Source: JBFWVD01 sp050246915 (GTDB lineage Bacteria; Actinomycetota; Acidimicrobiia; Acidimicrobiales; Ilumatobacteraceae). Taken from it: a stretch of 64,000 nt of DNA. Under the pieces are notes generated by a model. It saw nothing but the letters and a program-made list of their open reading frames with translations. It made no database searches and was not told the DNA's origin. Shown piece by piece: positions 42,290-50,988 of the stretch (positions are counted from its first letter, which is position 1; each line of letters begins with the position of its first letter). The position numbers were made by a program, and so were the translations under genes. The DNA is taken from contig JBFWVD010000016.1 in NCBI GenBank assembly GCA_050246915.1, positions 21,132-85,131 of the forward strand. Reading direction: 5' to 3'.

Positions 42290-43588
42290 TCAGGCGGCGA
42301 CGGCGGGATGGTCCTGCGTGCCGGCCTTGATGATCGACAGGCTCTTGCCGGCGAAGAAGGTGATGTTGAACGCCAACACGATGAAGCCGCACATCACGAC
42401 GGTGGCCGGCGCGCCGATCCACTGCGACAGTGCTCCGGCGAGCAGCGAGTTGATGGGGTACACGCCAACCGAGAACATGGCGTAGACCCCCATGACCCGC
42501 CCGCGGAAGGCATCGGGGCTGGCGATCGTCAGCATCGTGGTGATCACCGTCTGCATCGTCATGTAGGTGGCCCCGAACAGGCCGAGGGCGAGCATCGAGA
42601 GCGGCAGGAGCCGCGAGAACCCCAGCAGCAGCACAGAGAACGACATGCCGAAGGCGGCAATGACCAGGCCGACACGCCGTTGTCGGTTGGTGGTGAGGGT
42701 GGTGGTGAGGACCGCCGCGAATACGAACCCGAACCCGGGGGACGCGGCAAGCAGGCCATAGGTCGATGCCCCGCCGTCCAAGACGTCCTTGGCGAAGATC
42801 GACAGCAAGGCCGCATGGAGGTTCCAGAACGACTCCATCCCCATGAGGAGGATGAGTCGCGCCACCGCGGGGTTCTTGCGTGTGTAGGAGAACCCGAGCC
42901 GCAGCTCGTGCAACATGCTGGTACCCGTACGTGGGGGCGGCGTCGGCCGCACCCGCACGAGCATGCACGCAGCGGTCACGGCGAGGAAGCTCGCGGCGTT
43001 GATGTGGAATCCCCACGCCACACCCCACGCGCTCACCAGCGCGCCGGCCAGCGCTGGTCCGATGACGCGCGTCGAGTTGGTCATCCCCGCGTTCAGGGCA
43101 ATGGCCGAGTGGATGTCCTCACCCGGCACGAGGGCAGGCACGTAGGCCGATGCTGCCGGCTGTGTGAAGGCCTGTCCGCAGCCGCCGAGCAACACCAACA
43201 TGATGAGGTTGGACATCGTGATCTGCTCGGCCTGGATGAGCAGTCCGATGGCGAGCGGCGGCGCAATCATCGCCAGATTGCCGAGCATCACGATCTTGCG
43301 GCGGTCGTAGCGATCGGCCAGCACACCGGCGAACGGTGAGAGCAGCAGCGCCGGGAGCCATTGCGCGGCGAACGCCACCGTGACCATGAAGTCCGACGCC
43401 TCGAGCACGTCCTTGGCCGTCCAGCTGACGCCGACGTACTGCCCCCAGAACCCGAGTTGGGAAACCATGTTGCCGATGGCGATCAACCGGAAGTCCCGAT
43501 AGCGCAACGCTTGCAGTGCCCCGCGCCTCTTGCCGTCGATGGTCAACTGCCTGCCTCGGGTGCCGTCGTGGTGCCGATCGCCGGTCAC
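42290..43588 (-). CDS. MFS exporter (MFS_3/EntS-like)
   Basis: A 432-residue membrane transporter with about twelve helices. ALRYRDFRLIAIGNMVSQLGFW is the usual start of the EntS/transmembrane secretion effector group, and motif A reads GVLADRYDRRKIVM. It likely exports a small metabolite or drug. GTG 43586-43588 is preferred because longer readings would run into the divergent gene's promoter, but an ATG at 43652-43654 cannot be excluded. Convergent with fusA2 across six bases. Confidence 0.85.
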   Translation of the reverse strand: MTGDRHHDGTRGRQLTIDGKRRGALQALRYRDFRLIAIGNMVSQLGFWGQYVGVSWTAKDVLEASDFMVTVAFAAQWLPALLLSPFAGVLADRYDRRKIVMLGNLAMIAPPLAIGLLIQAEQITMSNLIMLVLLGGCGQAFTQPAASAYVPALVPGEDIHSAIALNAGMTNSTRVIGPALAGALVSAWGVAWGFHINAASFLAVTAACMLVRVRPTPPPRTGTSMLHELRLGFSYTRKNPAVARLILLMGMESFWNLHAALLSIFAKDVLDGGASTYGLLAASPGFGFVFAAVLTTTLTTNRQRRVGLVIAAFGMSFSVLLLGFSRLLPLSMLALGLFGATYMTMQTVITTMLTIASPDAFRGRVMGVYAMFSVGVYPINSLLAGALSQWIGAPATVVMCGFIVLAFNITFFAGKSLSIIKAGTQDHPAVAA

Positions 43589-43671
43589 CGTAGCATTGCT
43601 CCTACTTATCGAGCAGGGTGACGAACGGCGCACGAACGAGTGTTGGGCGAGCACCGTGGGAGCATGCGCCG

Positions 43672-44664
43672 ATGGGACGAGGCAACCTGCACTTACGTGA
43701 GCTCCGCCGTCTACGACCCGACAGCTTCGCTACTCGAGTGTTGCGAGCGCGGCCGGTTCTCATCGCTCTGCTGATCGGCGGGGCGTTCATGGCGACCTTG
43801 TTCGCGTGGACGTTCCTTCCCGATCAGCCCACTGACCAGTTGTTCGAAGGGCGGCCCGGCGGTGTGGGCGCCGAGGGCCTCGATCTCAAAGCAGACATCC
43901 GCGCCGTCGACCCGGCACACGGTGAGATGACGGTCCGGCTCGTGCCCACAGTCGTCGGGGAGCGCTATATCCGCGGTGGTCAGCTGCGCGAGCCGCTCAC
44001 GTTGTTCGTGAACGACGCGGCCGGGAAGTCGATCATCACCTACGCCGCCGGGAGCTTCCCATCGGCCACCGACATCACGATCGCCATCACTGGTGGGCGA
44101 CTGGTGCGCTACCCCTTCGATCGCTACACGACGGTTCTGTCCATCTTCGCGGTGACGAGCGGTGGACCGGCCGACCAAGAGGCGGTGGCCACTTCGCTGG
44201 GGCTGGTCAGTTCGATCGACGAGGTTCGCTTCCATGTGACACCCATGACCGGAACCGGTGTGGCCACCGCGCGCATCATCATCGACCGGCCGCTGGCAGT
44301 GCGTTCCTGGCTGGTGTTCCTGATGGTGCTGATGTGGGGCCTCGGTCTCGGGGCAGCGTCGATCGCGTGGATCGTCATCGTGTGGAACGAAGGCATCCCG
44401 TTCTGGAGCTGGGGGTATCTGGTGGGCGTGCTGTTCGCACTGCCGACGTTGCGGGCCAACCTGCCTGGCGGACCGCCGAACGGCTCGTTGGTCGACATCG
44501 TGTCGTTCTACTGGGCCATCGGTCTCGTGGTCGGCACGCTCATGGCGCTGATGATCACCTGGAACATCCGGGTGCGACAGCAGGCACGTGTGCGGGCCGG
44601 GACCGCAGGTCCGATCACCACGCAGGTTTGGGCCACCCGGCAGCTCGACTCATTCGACGACTGA
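43672..44664 (+). CDS. DUF4436-type membrane protein
   Basis: A 330-residue protein with one N-terminal membrane helix (about 28-50), an extracytoplasmic beta-rich domain of about 180 residues, and three to four helices in the last third (VFLMVLMWGLGLGAASIAWIVIVW and following). The layout matches DUF4436 proteins of actinobacteria. No catalytic motif. ATG 43672 follows GGGAG; an in-frame GTG at 43618 is an alternative. Confidence 0.7.
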   Translation: MGRGNLHLRELRRLRPDSFATRVLRARPVLIALLIGGAFMATLFAWTFLPDQPTDQLFEGRPGGVGAEGLDLKADIRAVDPAHGEMTVRLVPTVVGERYIRGGQLREPLTLFVNDAAGKSIITYAAGSFPSATDITIAITGGRLVRYPFDRYTTVLSIFAVTSGGPADQEAVATSLGLVSSIDEVRFHVTPMTGTGVATARIIIDRPLAVRSWLVFLMVLMWGLGLGAASIAWIVIVWNEGIPFWSWGYLVGVLFALPTLRANLPGGPPNGSLVDIVSFYWAIGLVVGTLMALMITWNIRVRQQARVRAGTAGPITTQVWATRQLDSFDD

Positions 44665-44696
44665 CCTGACCCGGCGTTGGGTGGTTGACTTGGGGG

Positions 44697-45194
44697 ATGA
44701 GCGATGACGTGTTTCCCGATCGGTCGATGGAGCATCGGGACAAGATCGCCTGGATGATCGAGACCAATGGTTGGGCGGTGAACCCCGTTGATCCGAGGCC
44801 CGATCTGCGCCCACCGCGAGGCGGCTACGTGTACACGATCGGGTTGCGTGATCTGTTCGGGTTTCCCGAGGTCGTGGTGTGTGGGCTCACGCCGTCGGCG
44901 GCCAACGGTCTGCTCGGTGAGCTGGTGGGGTTGTTGCGCGATGGTGTGTCTCTGCCGATCGGGGAACAGTTCCTCGGCCTGCTCGACGGCGAGCAGCGCA
45001 GCGCGTTGGTGCCGGTCGATGTTCGAGCACACAGCGATCGCTTCGACGCCTTGCACGATTGGTACGGGCACGATTGGTACGGCAGCGACGATGTCGGAAT
45101 CGTGCAGTTGGTGTGGCCCGATCGAAACGGGTTCCTGCCCGACGAGGTCGGCTTCGATCAACGGTTGCGATTCGCTCAGCCGCTGTTGACCTGA
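44697..45194 (+). CDS. DUF4262-family protein
   Basis: A 165-residue protein with the DUF4262 signature: KIAWMIETNGWAVNPV near the start, YVYTIGLRDLFGFPEVVVCGL in the middle and a C-terminal WPDRNGFLPDE motif. Function unknown. ATG 44697 is preceded by a G-run suitable as ribosome site. The stop region overlaps the convergent flavoprotein by 19 bases. Confidence 0.8.
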   Translation: MSDDVFPDRSMEHRDKIAWMIETNGWAVNPVDPRPDLRPPRGGYVYTIGLRDLFGFPEVVVCGLTPSAANGLLGELVGLLRDGVSLPIGEQFLGLLDGEQRSALVPVDVRAHSDRFDALHDWYGHDWYGSDDVGIVQLVWPDRNGFLPDEVGFDQRLRFAQPLLT

Positions 45195-46495
45195 GTTGGT
45201 GCATCGCCGATGTCGGCAGCGTCGGTGTGCGACCGACCCACGTGTGCCTTGTTCGTTGCTGGTCTACGGAGACCGGCCCACAGGATTCGTCCGGTCGTCG
45301 ACAGTTTGATCACGCCTTCGCCGAAGAGCAGCTGCACCGCGGCGGCGAGCACCTTGGGGTCACGATCAGCGGCACGGATGACCACCGTGCTCCACCACTT
45401 CGACCGCAACAAGAATTGCGCGAGTGCATTGGACCGGTAGTGCCACACGAAGCGCTCACGGAGTTGGTGTTCCCAAGCCGTCAATGCGTCGTCGATGTCT
45501 CCGGTGCCTTTGAGAGCCTCAGCAATCGATCCAAGCCCCTCGCCGGCGGCCATGCCGTAGAAGATGCCCTCACCGGAGAGTGGGTTGATCATCGATCCGG
45601 CGTCTCCGATGAGCACGGCCCGCTCATGGGCGAGGCGTGGAAGACGTGTTGCGAACGGCAGCAGGTACGTGCGTACGAGGCGCGGCTCGCTGATCTCGAA
45701 ACCGCGCTTGCTCAACATCGAACAGAACCGTTCGAGGAGTGCGTTCAGGTCGATGTCGCGCTTCTTGTGGTCGGCGACGAGCACGCCGAGACCGATGTTG
45801 GCCTGAGGGCCGGTGCCCGGGAAGTACCACGCGTACGCCGGGAGCAGCTCTTCGTTGAACTCGAACAGCAACCGGCGGGCGTCGGCAGGTTCGGCGATGA
45901 CGTCGACATAAGCACGAATGGCGATGCCGGTGCGGCGGTCGCTGTTGCGGGCGACCCCGAGGGCCTTGCGGACTCGCGAGCTGGCGCCGTCGGCGCCGAC
46001 CAGCAATGCGGTGCCGAGTACGACGCGTCCGTGCGGGGTCTCGAACTCGACGTGGCGTCGATCGCCGCTCATCCAGGTGCCGACGAATCGCCAACCCGAC
46101 TCGGAACGGGCACCGCGCGCAACGGCGGCGTCGTGGAGCCGAGCATCGAACACGAGGCGGGGGATCACGAACCCTTCGACGACACGACCGTCGATGGTGG
46201 GGAGTTGCGCGTCGAGTTGCACGCCTCCGGGTCCGATGACGGTGCATCCGCCCACCGCTCGTTCACCGGCAACCACGTCGGTGATGCCGAGTCTGTTCAC
46301 GACGTCGACGACACCCGGGCCGAGGCCATCTCCGCAGCACTTGTCGCGGGGGAACGACGCCTTGTCGGCGATGAGCACCGAGAGCCCGGGCGAATGCTGC
46401 AGAAGAGAGAGCGCCGCGGCGCAACCGGCCGGCCCCGCCCCGACGATCACGACGTCGACGTGCTCGGGAGCGGGATCGGACATCACGGTCAACAT
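45176..46495 (-). CDS. Geranylgeranyl-reductase-family FAD oxidoreductase
   Basis: A 439-residue FAD protein. The dinucleotide motif is VVIVGAGPAGCAAALSLL, followed by KASFPRDKCCGDGLGPG, the cysteine-containing hallmark of geranylgeranyl reductases, DGASSRVRKALG, and GDAGSMINPLSGEGIFYGM near the C-terminal third. It may reduce isoprenoid chains of lipids or quinones (for example menaquinone side chains, as MenJ does). The start at 46493-46495 or ATG 46481-46483 are both possible. Confidence 0.87.
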   Translation of the reverse strand: MLTVMSDPAPEHVDVVIVGAGPAGCAAALSLLQHSPGLSVLIADKASFPRDKCCGDGLGPGVVDVVNRLGITDVVAGERAVGGCTVIGPGGVQLDAQLPTIDGRVVEGFVIPRLVFDARLHDAAVARGARSESGWRFVGTWMSGDRRHVEFETPHGRVVLGTALLVGADGASSRVRKALGVARNSDRRTGIAIRAYVDVIAEPADARRLLFEFNEELLPAYAWYFPGTGPQANIGLGVLVADHKKRDIDLNALLERFCSMLSKRGFEISEPRLVRTYLLPFATRLPRLAHERAVLIGDAGSMINPLSGEGIFYGMAAGEGLGSIAEALKGTGDIDDALTAWEHQLRERFVWHYRSNALAQFLLRSKWWSTVVIRAADRDPKVLAAAVQLLFGEGVIKLSTTGRILWAGLRRPATNKAHVGRSHTDAADIGDAPTQVNSG

Positions 46496-46617
46496 ACCGG
46501 AGGACCTCGCAGGTTCGGCTCAGGGTTGGTCACGCTGCTGCCGATACCTCGTCCGATGTCGCCTCAGCGTCTCCACGGCGCTGCTGCGCTCATCGAGGGC
46601 GAATCGAGGAGTGATCA

Positions 46618-47886
46618 GTGAACGTGACCGAGCTATTTGGTGTTGAGTTGGCGGGACACCTCGACCGTTGTCTGGCCCGGGCACGCCGGATCGGTTCCAC
46701 CGTTGCGGTGTTGGGTTGCACCACCGCCGAGGCCGACCCGGAGACCATGGCGACGTTGACCTCGGTGCTCACCGGCTCGGTGCGTGGGAGCGATCTCGTC
46801 GCAACCCGACTCGACGGCTCGCAGGTGTTGCTGGTGCTCGATGACCTCGAGAGCGCTGACGAAGCCCTTGCTGTGGCGACCCGCCTGCGACATTCGGCGT
46901 CGAGCGAACTCGCCGCAGCACACGGCTCACTCACCTGCGCCTATGCGCTCGCCACCAACGATGACCGCGATCTGACATCAGCGACCCTCATCGAGCATCT
47001 CCTCGACACGCTGGCCGGCGCGACCCATCACGGCTCGGGATCTCTCGAGGTGTACGAGGATCAGCGCCGCAGCTCGTACGAGAAGCGGCCCGATCGCGAG
47101 GCCGAGCTGCGCCATGCCCTCGTGAACGAGGAGATCACCGCTCGTTATCAGCCGATCATCGACCTGGGCACCAAACAGCTGGTCGGGGTCGAGGCGTTGG
47201 CGCGCTGGACGAGCCCGACCTATGGCGTGGTCCGTCCCGCCGACTTCCTGCCGGTGGCTCGCGGCTGCGGTCTGATGCACGAGCTGGGGGAGCAGATGCT
47301 CATCCAGGCCGTGACCGAGCTGGCCCGTTGGCAGCGGGCGCGGCCCGGCCAACCGTTCTCGATGCACGTGAACCTGTCTGGGCATGAGCTGCGCGAGCGG
47401 AACCTCGCCGCGGTGATCAGCTATCTGTGCAAGGCGGCGGGAGCCGACCCGACCGGGCTGGTGGTCGATGTGGAGGAATCCACGATCATGAGCCAGACCG
47501 ATCACGTGCTCCCGTCTCTCGAGGCCATCCGAGCGCTCGGAGCGAGGGTGTCGATCGACGACTTCGGTACGGGCCAGTCATCCATCGCAGCCCTGCACCG
47601 CCTTCCGGTCGACCTGGTCAAGATCCACGGCTCGTTCGTGGCCGGGGTGGCTGCGCCGGTCAATGAAGCCGGGATCGTGCATGCCGTGGTCCAACTCGCC
47701 AGCGCGCTCGGTCTGGGGGTCATCGCCGAATCGGTCGAGACGGTGGAGCAGGCCGAAGCGCTCGTGGCGCTCGGTTGTCCTTTGGCCCAGGGGTTCCTCT
47801 TCGGTCCCGCGATGCGCATCGAGCGGGTCGAGAACCTTGCCGCCACCCTGGCCGAGCAGGCCGCCTCAGCCCGCCTGGCCGGGTGA
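46618..47886 (+). CDS. EAL-domain cyclic-di-GMP phosphodiesterase with degenerate GGDEF
   Basis: A 422-residue soluble protein. Residues 1-150 have a GGDEF-like fold without the GGDEF signature. Residues 160-410 form an EAL domain with the catalytic set: GVEALARW, MHVNLSGHEL, VVDVEEST, IDDFGTGQSS, VKIHGSFV, IAESVET and QGFLFG. It should hydrolyse cyclic di-GMP to pGpG. No membrane or sensor domain is visible, so input may come through the degenerate domain. GTG 46618 has GAGGAG upstream. Confidence 0.88.
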   Translation: MNVTELFGVELAGHLDRCLARARRIGSTVAVLGCTTAEADPETMATLTSVLTGSVRGSDLVATRLDGSQVLLVLDDLESADEALAVATRLRHSASSELAAAHGSLTCAYALATNDDRDLTSATLIEHLLDTLAGATHHGSGSLEVYEDQRRSSYEKRPDREAELRHALVNEEITARYQPIIDLGTKQLVGVEALARWTSPTYGVVRPADFLPVARGCGLMHELGEQMLIQAVTELARWQRARPGQPFSMHVNLSGHELRERNLAAVISYLCKAAGADPTGLVVDVEESTIMSQTDHVLPSLEAIRALGARVSIDDFGTGQSSIAALHRLPVDLVKIHGSFVAGVAAPVNEAGIVHAVVQLASALGLGVIAESVETVEQAEALVALGCPLAQGFLFGPAMRIERVENLAATLAEQAASARLAG

Positions 47887-48017
47887 CGGCCGTCTCATCA
47901 ACGGCCGGCGCGCGGGAATTGGGACCGCGCCCACCCGCCCCGTAACGTGACCGCATCGGCTCCCTGCCGGGGGTTCCGGATACAGCCGACGTCAGCACCC
48001 AGCAAGGAGTTCCCGCA

Positions 48018-48218
48018 ATGGCAACAGGCACGGTCAAGTGGTTCAACAATGAGAAGGGCTACGGCTTCATCTCTCGTGACCAGGGCCCGGACGTGTTCGT
48101 CCACTATTCCGCCATCACCGGCAGCGGTTACCGCAGCCTCACCGAGGGTCAGGCTGTCGAGTTCGACGTGGCCCCCGGTCGCAAAGGCGAGGAGGCGCAG
48201 AACGTCCGGTTGCTGTGA
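48018..48218 (+). CDS. cspA: Cold-shock protein
   Basis: A 66-residue single cold-shock domain. RNA-binding motifs KGYGFI (RNP1) and VFVHY (RNP2) are intact. It melts RNA secondary structure and can act as an antiterminator. ATG 48018 has AAGGAG eight bases upstream (48004-48009). The 131-base leader after the EAL gene is long enough for cold-shock leader regulation, though I see no specific element. A strong hairpin follows at 48277-48304. Confidence 0.95.
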   Translation: MATGTVKWFNNEKGYGFISRDQGPDVFVHYSAITGSGYRSLTEGQAVEFDVAPGRKGEEAQNVRLL

Positions 48219-48276
48219 CCGGATGGTGCGCGGCCCTGAGGCCGTGCACCTGTGAACATCCAACAGATCGATTGCC

Positions 48277-48304
48277 GGGTCCGGCCCTTCGAGGGGCCGG
48301 ACCC
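48277..48304 (+). terminator. Candidate intrinsic terminator after cspA
   Basis: An 11-base perfect stem (GGGTCCGGCCC/GGGCCGGACCC) with a six-base TTCGAG loop starts 59 bases after the cspA stop. Only a weak T-tract follows, as is common in G+C-rich actinobacteria. Confidence 0.65.
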
Positions 48305-48355
48305 GTGTCGTTTGCGGGGGTCAGGTGGCGCTCAACCCGGGTCGTCCGGTGGCCG

Positions 48356-49174
48356 ATGGAAACCTCGATGGCATTGCCGACACCAGCGGAACGGGCCCGC
48401 ACCTTGGCCGAGTTGGGCCGCGTCGGCGCGTTGGCCACGCTCACCAGCGAGTTCCACCCGCTCGTGACGATGGTGCCGTTCCTGGCCGATGGCAGCGGCG
48501 ACCCGATCATGGTGCTCACCAACCTCGAGCCCCACGTCCAACACGCGTGGCACCACGGCAAGGCCGGCCTGCTCATCGGCGACAACCTCAGCTTGCTCGG
48601 TGAGCTCTCGGAGGTTCCGGGCATCCAGCAACTCGACTTGCAGGAGCGCTACTTGCAGGCGCATCCCGAGGCCATCGATCGCGTCGAATCGCTCGATTGC
48701 TCGTGGTTGCGGCTGCATGTCCACCACGCTCGACTCGATGTCGGCACCGGCCCCTGGCTCGAATTGCTGGACTACGCCACCGCTGAGCCTGATCCATTGG
48801 CCCCGCATGAGCAGATGCTGCTGCAGCTCATCACCGCGGCGTTCGAGCCCCAGTCGCTCGTTCTCCTCACACGCGCCGCCGGTGGTCATGTGCATGCGAC
48901 GTCAGCTCAGCCGATCGCCGTTGATCGTTACGGTCTCGAGGTGGCGACGGTCGATCCGTCCGGGCCGGCGACGGCACGTATCCCGTTCCGTGAACGCATG
49001 GATACACCGAACGCAGTGCTCACCGCGCTGGCGTTCGAACTGCACCTGGCGGAAGAGCGCGAGTCGTTGGCAATCCGCGGTGCCATGGCCGACGAGATCG
49101 CCGTGGCCGAAGCTCTGTCGATGAGCGTCGGCCCCTCACACGACGTGTTGCCACGCCATCCAACGACCATGTGA
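48356..49174 (+). CDS. HugZ-like haem utilisation / PNPOx-DUF2470 protein
   Basis: A 272-residue protein with an N-terminal pyridoxamine-phosphate-oxidase-like split barrel (RTLAELGRVGALATLTSEFHPLVTMVPFLAD) and a C-terminal DUF2470 part (GLEVATVDPSGPATARIPFRERMDTPNAVLTAL). This arrangement is found in HugZ haem oxygenases and in proteins of unknown role. A haem-degrading activity would need the C-terminal histidine loop, which I cannot confirm. Starts at ATG 48356 or 48368. The last 39 bases overlap the convergent DUF2332 gene. Confidence 0.78.
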   Translation: METSMALPTPAERARTLAELGRVGALATLTSEFHPLVTMVPFLADGSGDPIMVLTNLEPHVQHAWHHGKAGLLIGDNLSLLGELSEVPGIQQLDLQERYLQAHPEAIDRVESLDCSWLRLHVHHARLDVGTGPWLELLDYATAEPDPLAPHEQMLLQLITAAFEPQSLVLLTRAAGGHVHATSAQPIAVDRYGLEVATVDPSGPATARIPFRERMDTPNAVLTALAFELHLAEERESLAIRGAMADEIAVAEALSMSVGPSHDVLPRHPTTM

Positions 49175-50245
49175 ATGGACGGTGGCGAGGACCGCCACTG
49201 AGCGACGACCCGAGCGATAGCTCACTCGGGCCAGCATGTCAGCATCGCCGGCGCCGAGCTCGTCGATCCTGAGGCCGCGCACTTGTGATGGTGGCTCGAA
49301 GACGATCCAGTCCAGATCGCGCGTCGCGGCGATGGACGCGATGACGTCGGCGAGTCGACTCTGAGCGTCGGGATCGAGATAGGCCATGACCCAGCTGTGC
49401 ACGATGGTGGGCAACTGATCTTGCGGAGTCGCGTCGACTGCACTTTCGAGCAGATCGGCGAACGATGCGTCAGCGAGGTCGGCGGCACGCACATCGGGGT
49501 GCAGTGATGCGACCAGGTCGATGGCGATGCGCAGTTGTTCGAAGCGCTCGAGGTCGTCGGCCCACACGCATGCCTCGAGCCATCGCGCATCGTCGACGTG
49601 ATCGATGTGCAGCGGGTTGCGATCGAACCCGAACCGGCTCCCCATCGGGGCCATGGTGAACGGTGGGTTGTGGGCACCACGGCTGATGTCGCACGTCAAC
49701 GTGAGCGATGACTCGTTCGGACCGATGCAACGCTCGCGGCCCTCGACACCGCGGTAGGCGATGCGATAGCGGTCCATGAACAGGTTGAGCCCTCCGCTGC
49801 TACCCAGCTCGATGAGCGCTCGCGGCTGGTGCGAGTCCGAAGATGCGATCGCCGGAGCCAGCACGGCGCTGCGGCCCACCTCGTTCGTCTGTACCGAGCG
49901 TGTGGTGACCAGATCCAGCAACTCGTCGCGGTGTTCTGCGCAGAACTGCCTCAGCGCGTTGGCGAGGGCTCGGCCGTCAGGGAGCGCGTCAATTGCATGG
50001 GCGCCGTGACGACTCGGGTACCAAGCGGCGAGTGGCGCATCCGATCCGCGAAGGACGACGTCGTGGATGGCGGCCAGCAGCATCACGGGGCGGCGCTGGG
50101 CCAGTGGTGCTGCGGAGAGGATCTCGACGGCGAGTGGCTCATCGCCCGCCACAGCGCAGAGCCGGCTGTAGAGCGGGTTGCGACGCATGCGCCCACCGAT
50201 GTCGACGAACTGGGCTCGTAACGTCGGATCGATCTCGATGTTCAC
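49136..50245 (-). CDS. DUF2332-family protein
   Basis: A 369-residue soluble protein that fits the actinobacterial DUF2332 family: SRLCAVAGDEPLA, PVMLLAAIHDVVL, ELGSSGGLNLFMDRY (a SAM-like glycine motif), and a C-terminal SYRSGRRSVAVLATVHSHGRWMAWQ. The glycine motif suggests a methyltransferase-like fold, but the activity is unknown. Start ATG 50243-50245. Confidence 0.82.
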   Translation of the reverse strand: MNIEIDPTLRAQFVDIGGRMRRNPLYSRLCAVAGDEPLAVEILSAAPLAQRRPVMLLAAIHDVVLRGSDAPLAAWYPSRHGAHAIDALPDGRALANALRQFCAEHRDELLDLVTTRSVQTNEVGRSAVLAPAIASSDSHQPRALIELGSSGGLNLFMDRYRIAYRGVEGRERCIGPNESSLTLTCDISRGAHNPPFTMAPMGSRFGFDRNPLHIDHVDDARWLEACVWADDLERFEQLRIAIDLVASLHPDVRAADLADASFADLLESAVDATPQDQLPTIVHSWVMAYLDPDAQSRLADVIASIAATRDLDWIVFEPPSQVRGLRIDELGAGDADMLARVSYRSGRRSVAVLATVHSHGRWMAWQHVV

Positions 50246-50280
50246 GGTGGGGCACGTTAGGAGACACGTCGAGCGCCTTC

Positions 50281-50310
50281 GGAGCGGCCGGCATCTCGGC
50301 CGGCCGCTCC
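50281..50310. terminator. Strong GC hairpin downstream of yceI
   Basis: A perfect 12-base stem (GGAGCGGCCGGC/GCCGGCCGCTCC) with an ATCTCG loop lies 45 bases past the YceI gene end on the minus strand and just before the DUF2332 gene, which is transcribed the same way. No T-run follows on either side; it probably ends or attenuates YceI transcription. Confidence 0.6.
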
Positions 50311-50354
50311 GTGTCCCGAACGCACTGCGGTCACTCGATCGTGACCCCGTGATG

Positions 50355-50894
50355 TCAGGCGGCGGTGAACTCGGCTTCGAGTTCGATGCGGACCTTGTCG
50401 CTCACGAGGAACTTGTCGCCACCGAGCGGCACCTGGAAGTCGATCTTGAAATCAGAGCGCTTGATCTCGGCCTTGGCACTGAAGCCGACCGTCTCGGCTC
50501 CGGTGAACGGGTTCTTCTCGGTGCCGTTGAACTCGACGTCGAGCGTGACGGGCTTGGAGACACCGTTGATCACGAGGTCGCCCACGACCTTGTACTCATC
50601 ACCTGAACCGGTGATGGAGGTGCTGGTGAACGTCATCGTCGGATGATTCTCGGCGTTGAAGAAGTCGGTGCCCTTCAGGTGGGCGTCGCGATCGGCGTTG
50701 TTGGTGTCCACCGAGGTGAGGTCGATGGTGGCGCTGATCGAAGAGCTGTTGAGGTCGGCACCGACCAGGAGCTTGGCGTCGAACGTGGAGAAGCGGCCAC
50801 GAACGTTGGAGAGGCCCAGGTGGCGCACGATGAACTCGACGGTGGAGTGGGCGTTGTCGATGGCCCAGGTACCGGAAGCGACGGGGAGTGACAT
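50355..50894 (-). CDS. YceI-family lipid-binding protein
   Basis: A 179-residue lipocalin-like protein. It starts with WAIDNAHSTVEFIVRHLGLSNVRGRF, the hallmark of YceI domains that bind polyisoprenoids or fatty amides. Unlike periplasmic YceI it has no signal peptide, so it is probably cytoplasmic. ATG 50892-50894 has AAAGGA upstream. A palindrome sits 25 bases before the start. Confidence 0.9.
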   Translation of the reverse strand: MSLPVASGTWAIDNAHSTVEFIVRHLGLSNVRGRFSTFDAKLLVGADLNSSSISATIDLTSVDTNNADRDAHLKGTDFFNAENHPTMTFTSTSITGSGDEYKVVGDLVINGVSKPVTLDVEFNGTEKNPFTGAETVGFSAKAEIKRSDFKIDFQVPLGGDKFLVSDKVRIELEAEFTAA

Positions 50895-50918
50895 GGGAGA
50901 TCCTTTCGGGAGGGAGGT

Positions 50919-50934
50919 GGTTGAAGGTTCAACC
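50919..50934. promoter_or_regulatory. Palindrome GGTTGAA-GG-TTCAACC upstream of yceI
   Basis: Seven-base arms flank two central bases. It lies in the short region between the YceI start and the end of the enolase-superfamily gene, where a MarR/TetR-type regulator could control YceI. No regulator is adjacent. Confidence 0.4.
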
Positions 50935-50988
50935 AATATCGCAAACCCTACTGGGTGGATCAACATTCCCAACCCACTGGAAAAAGAT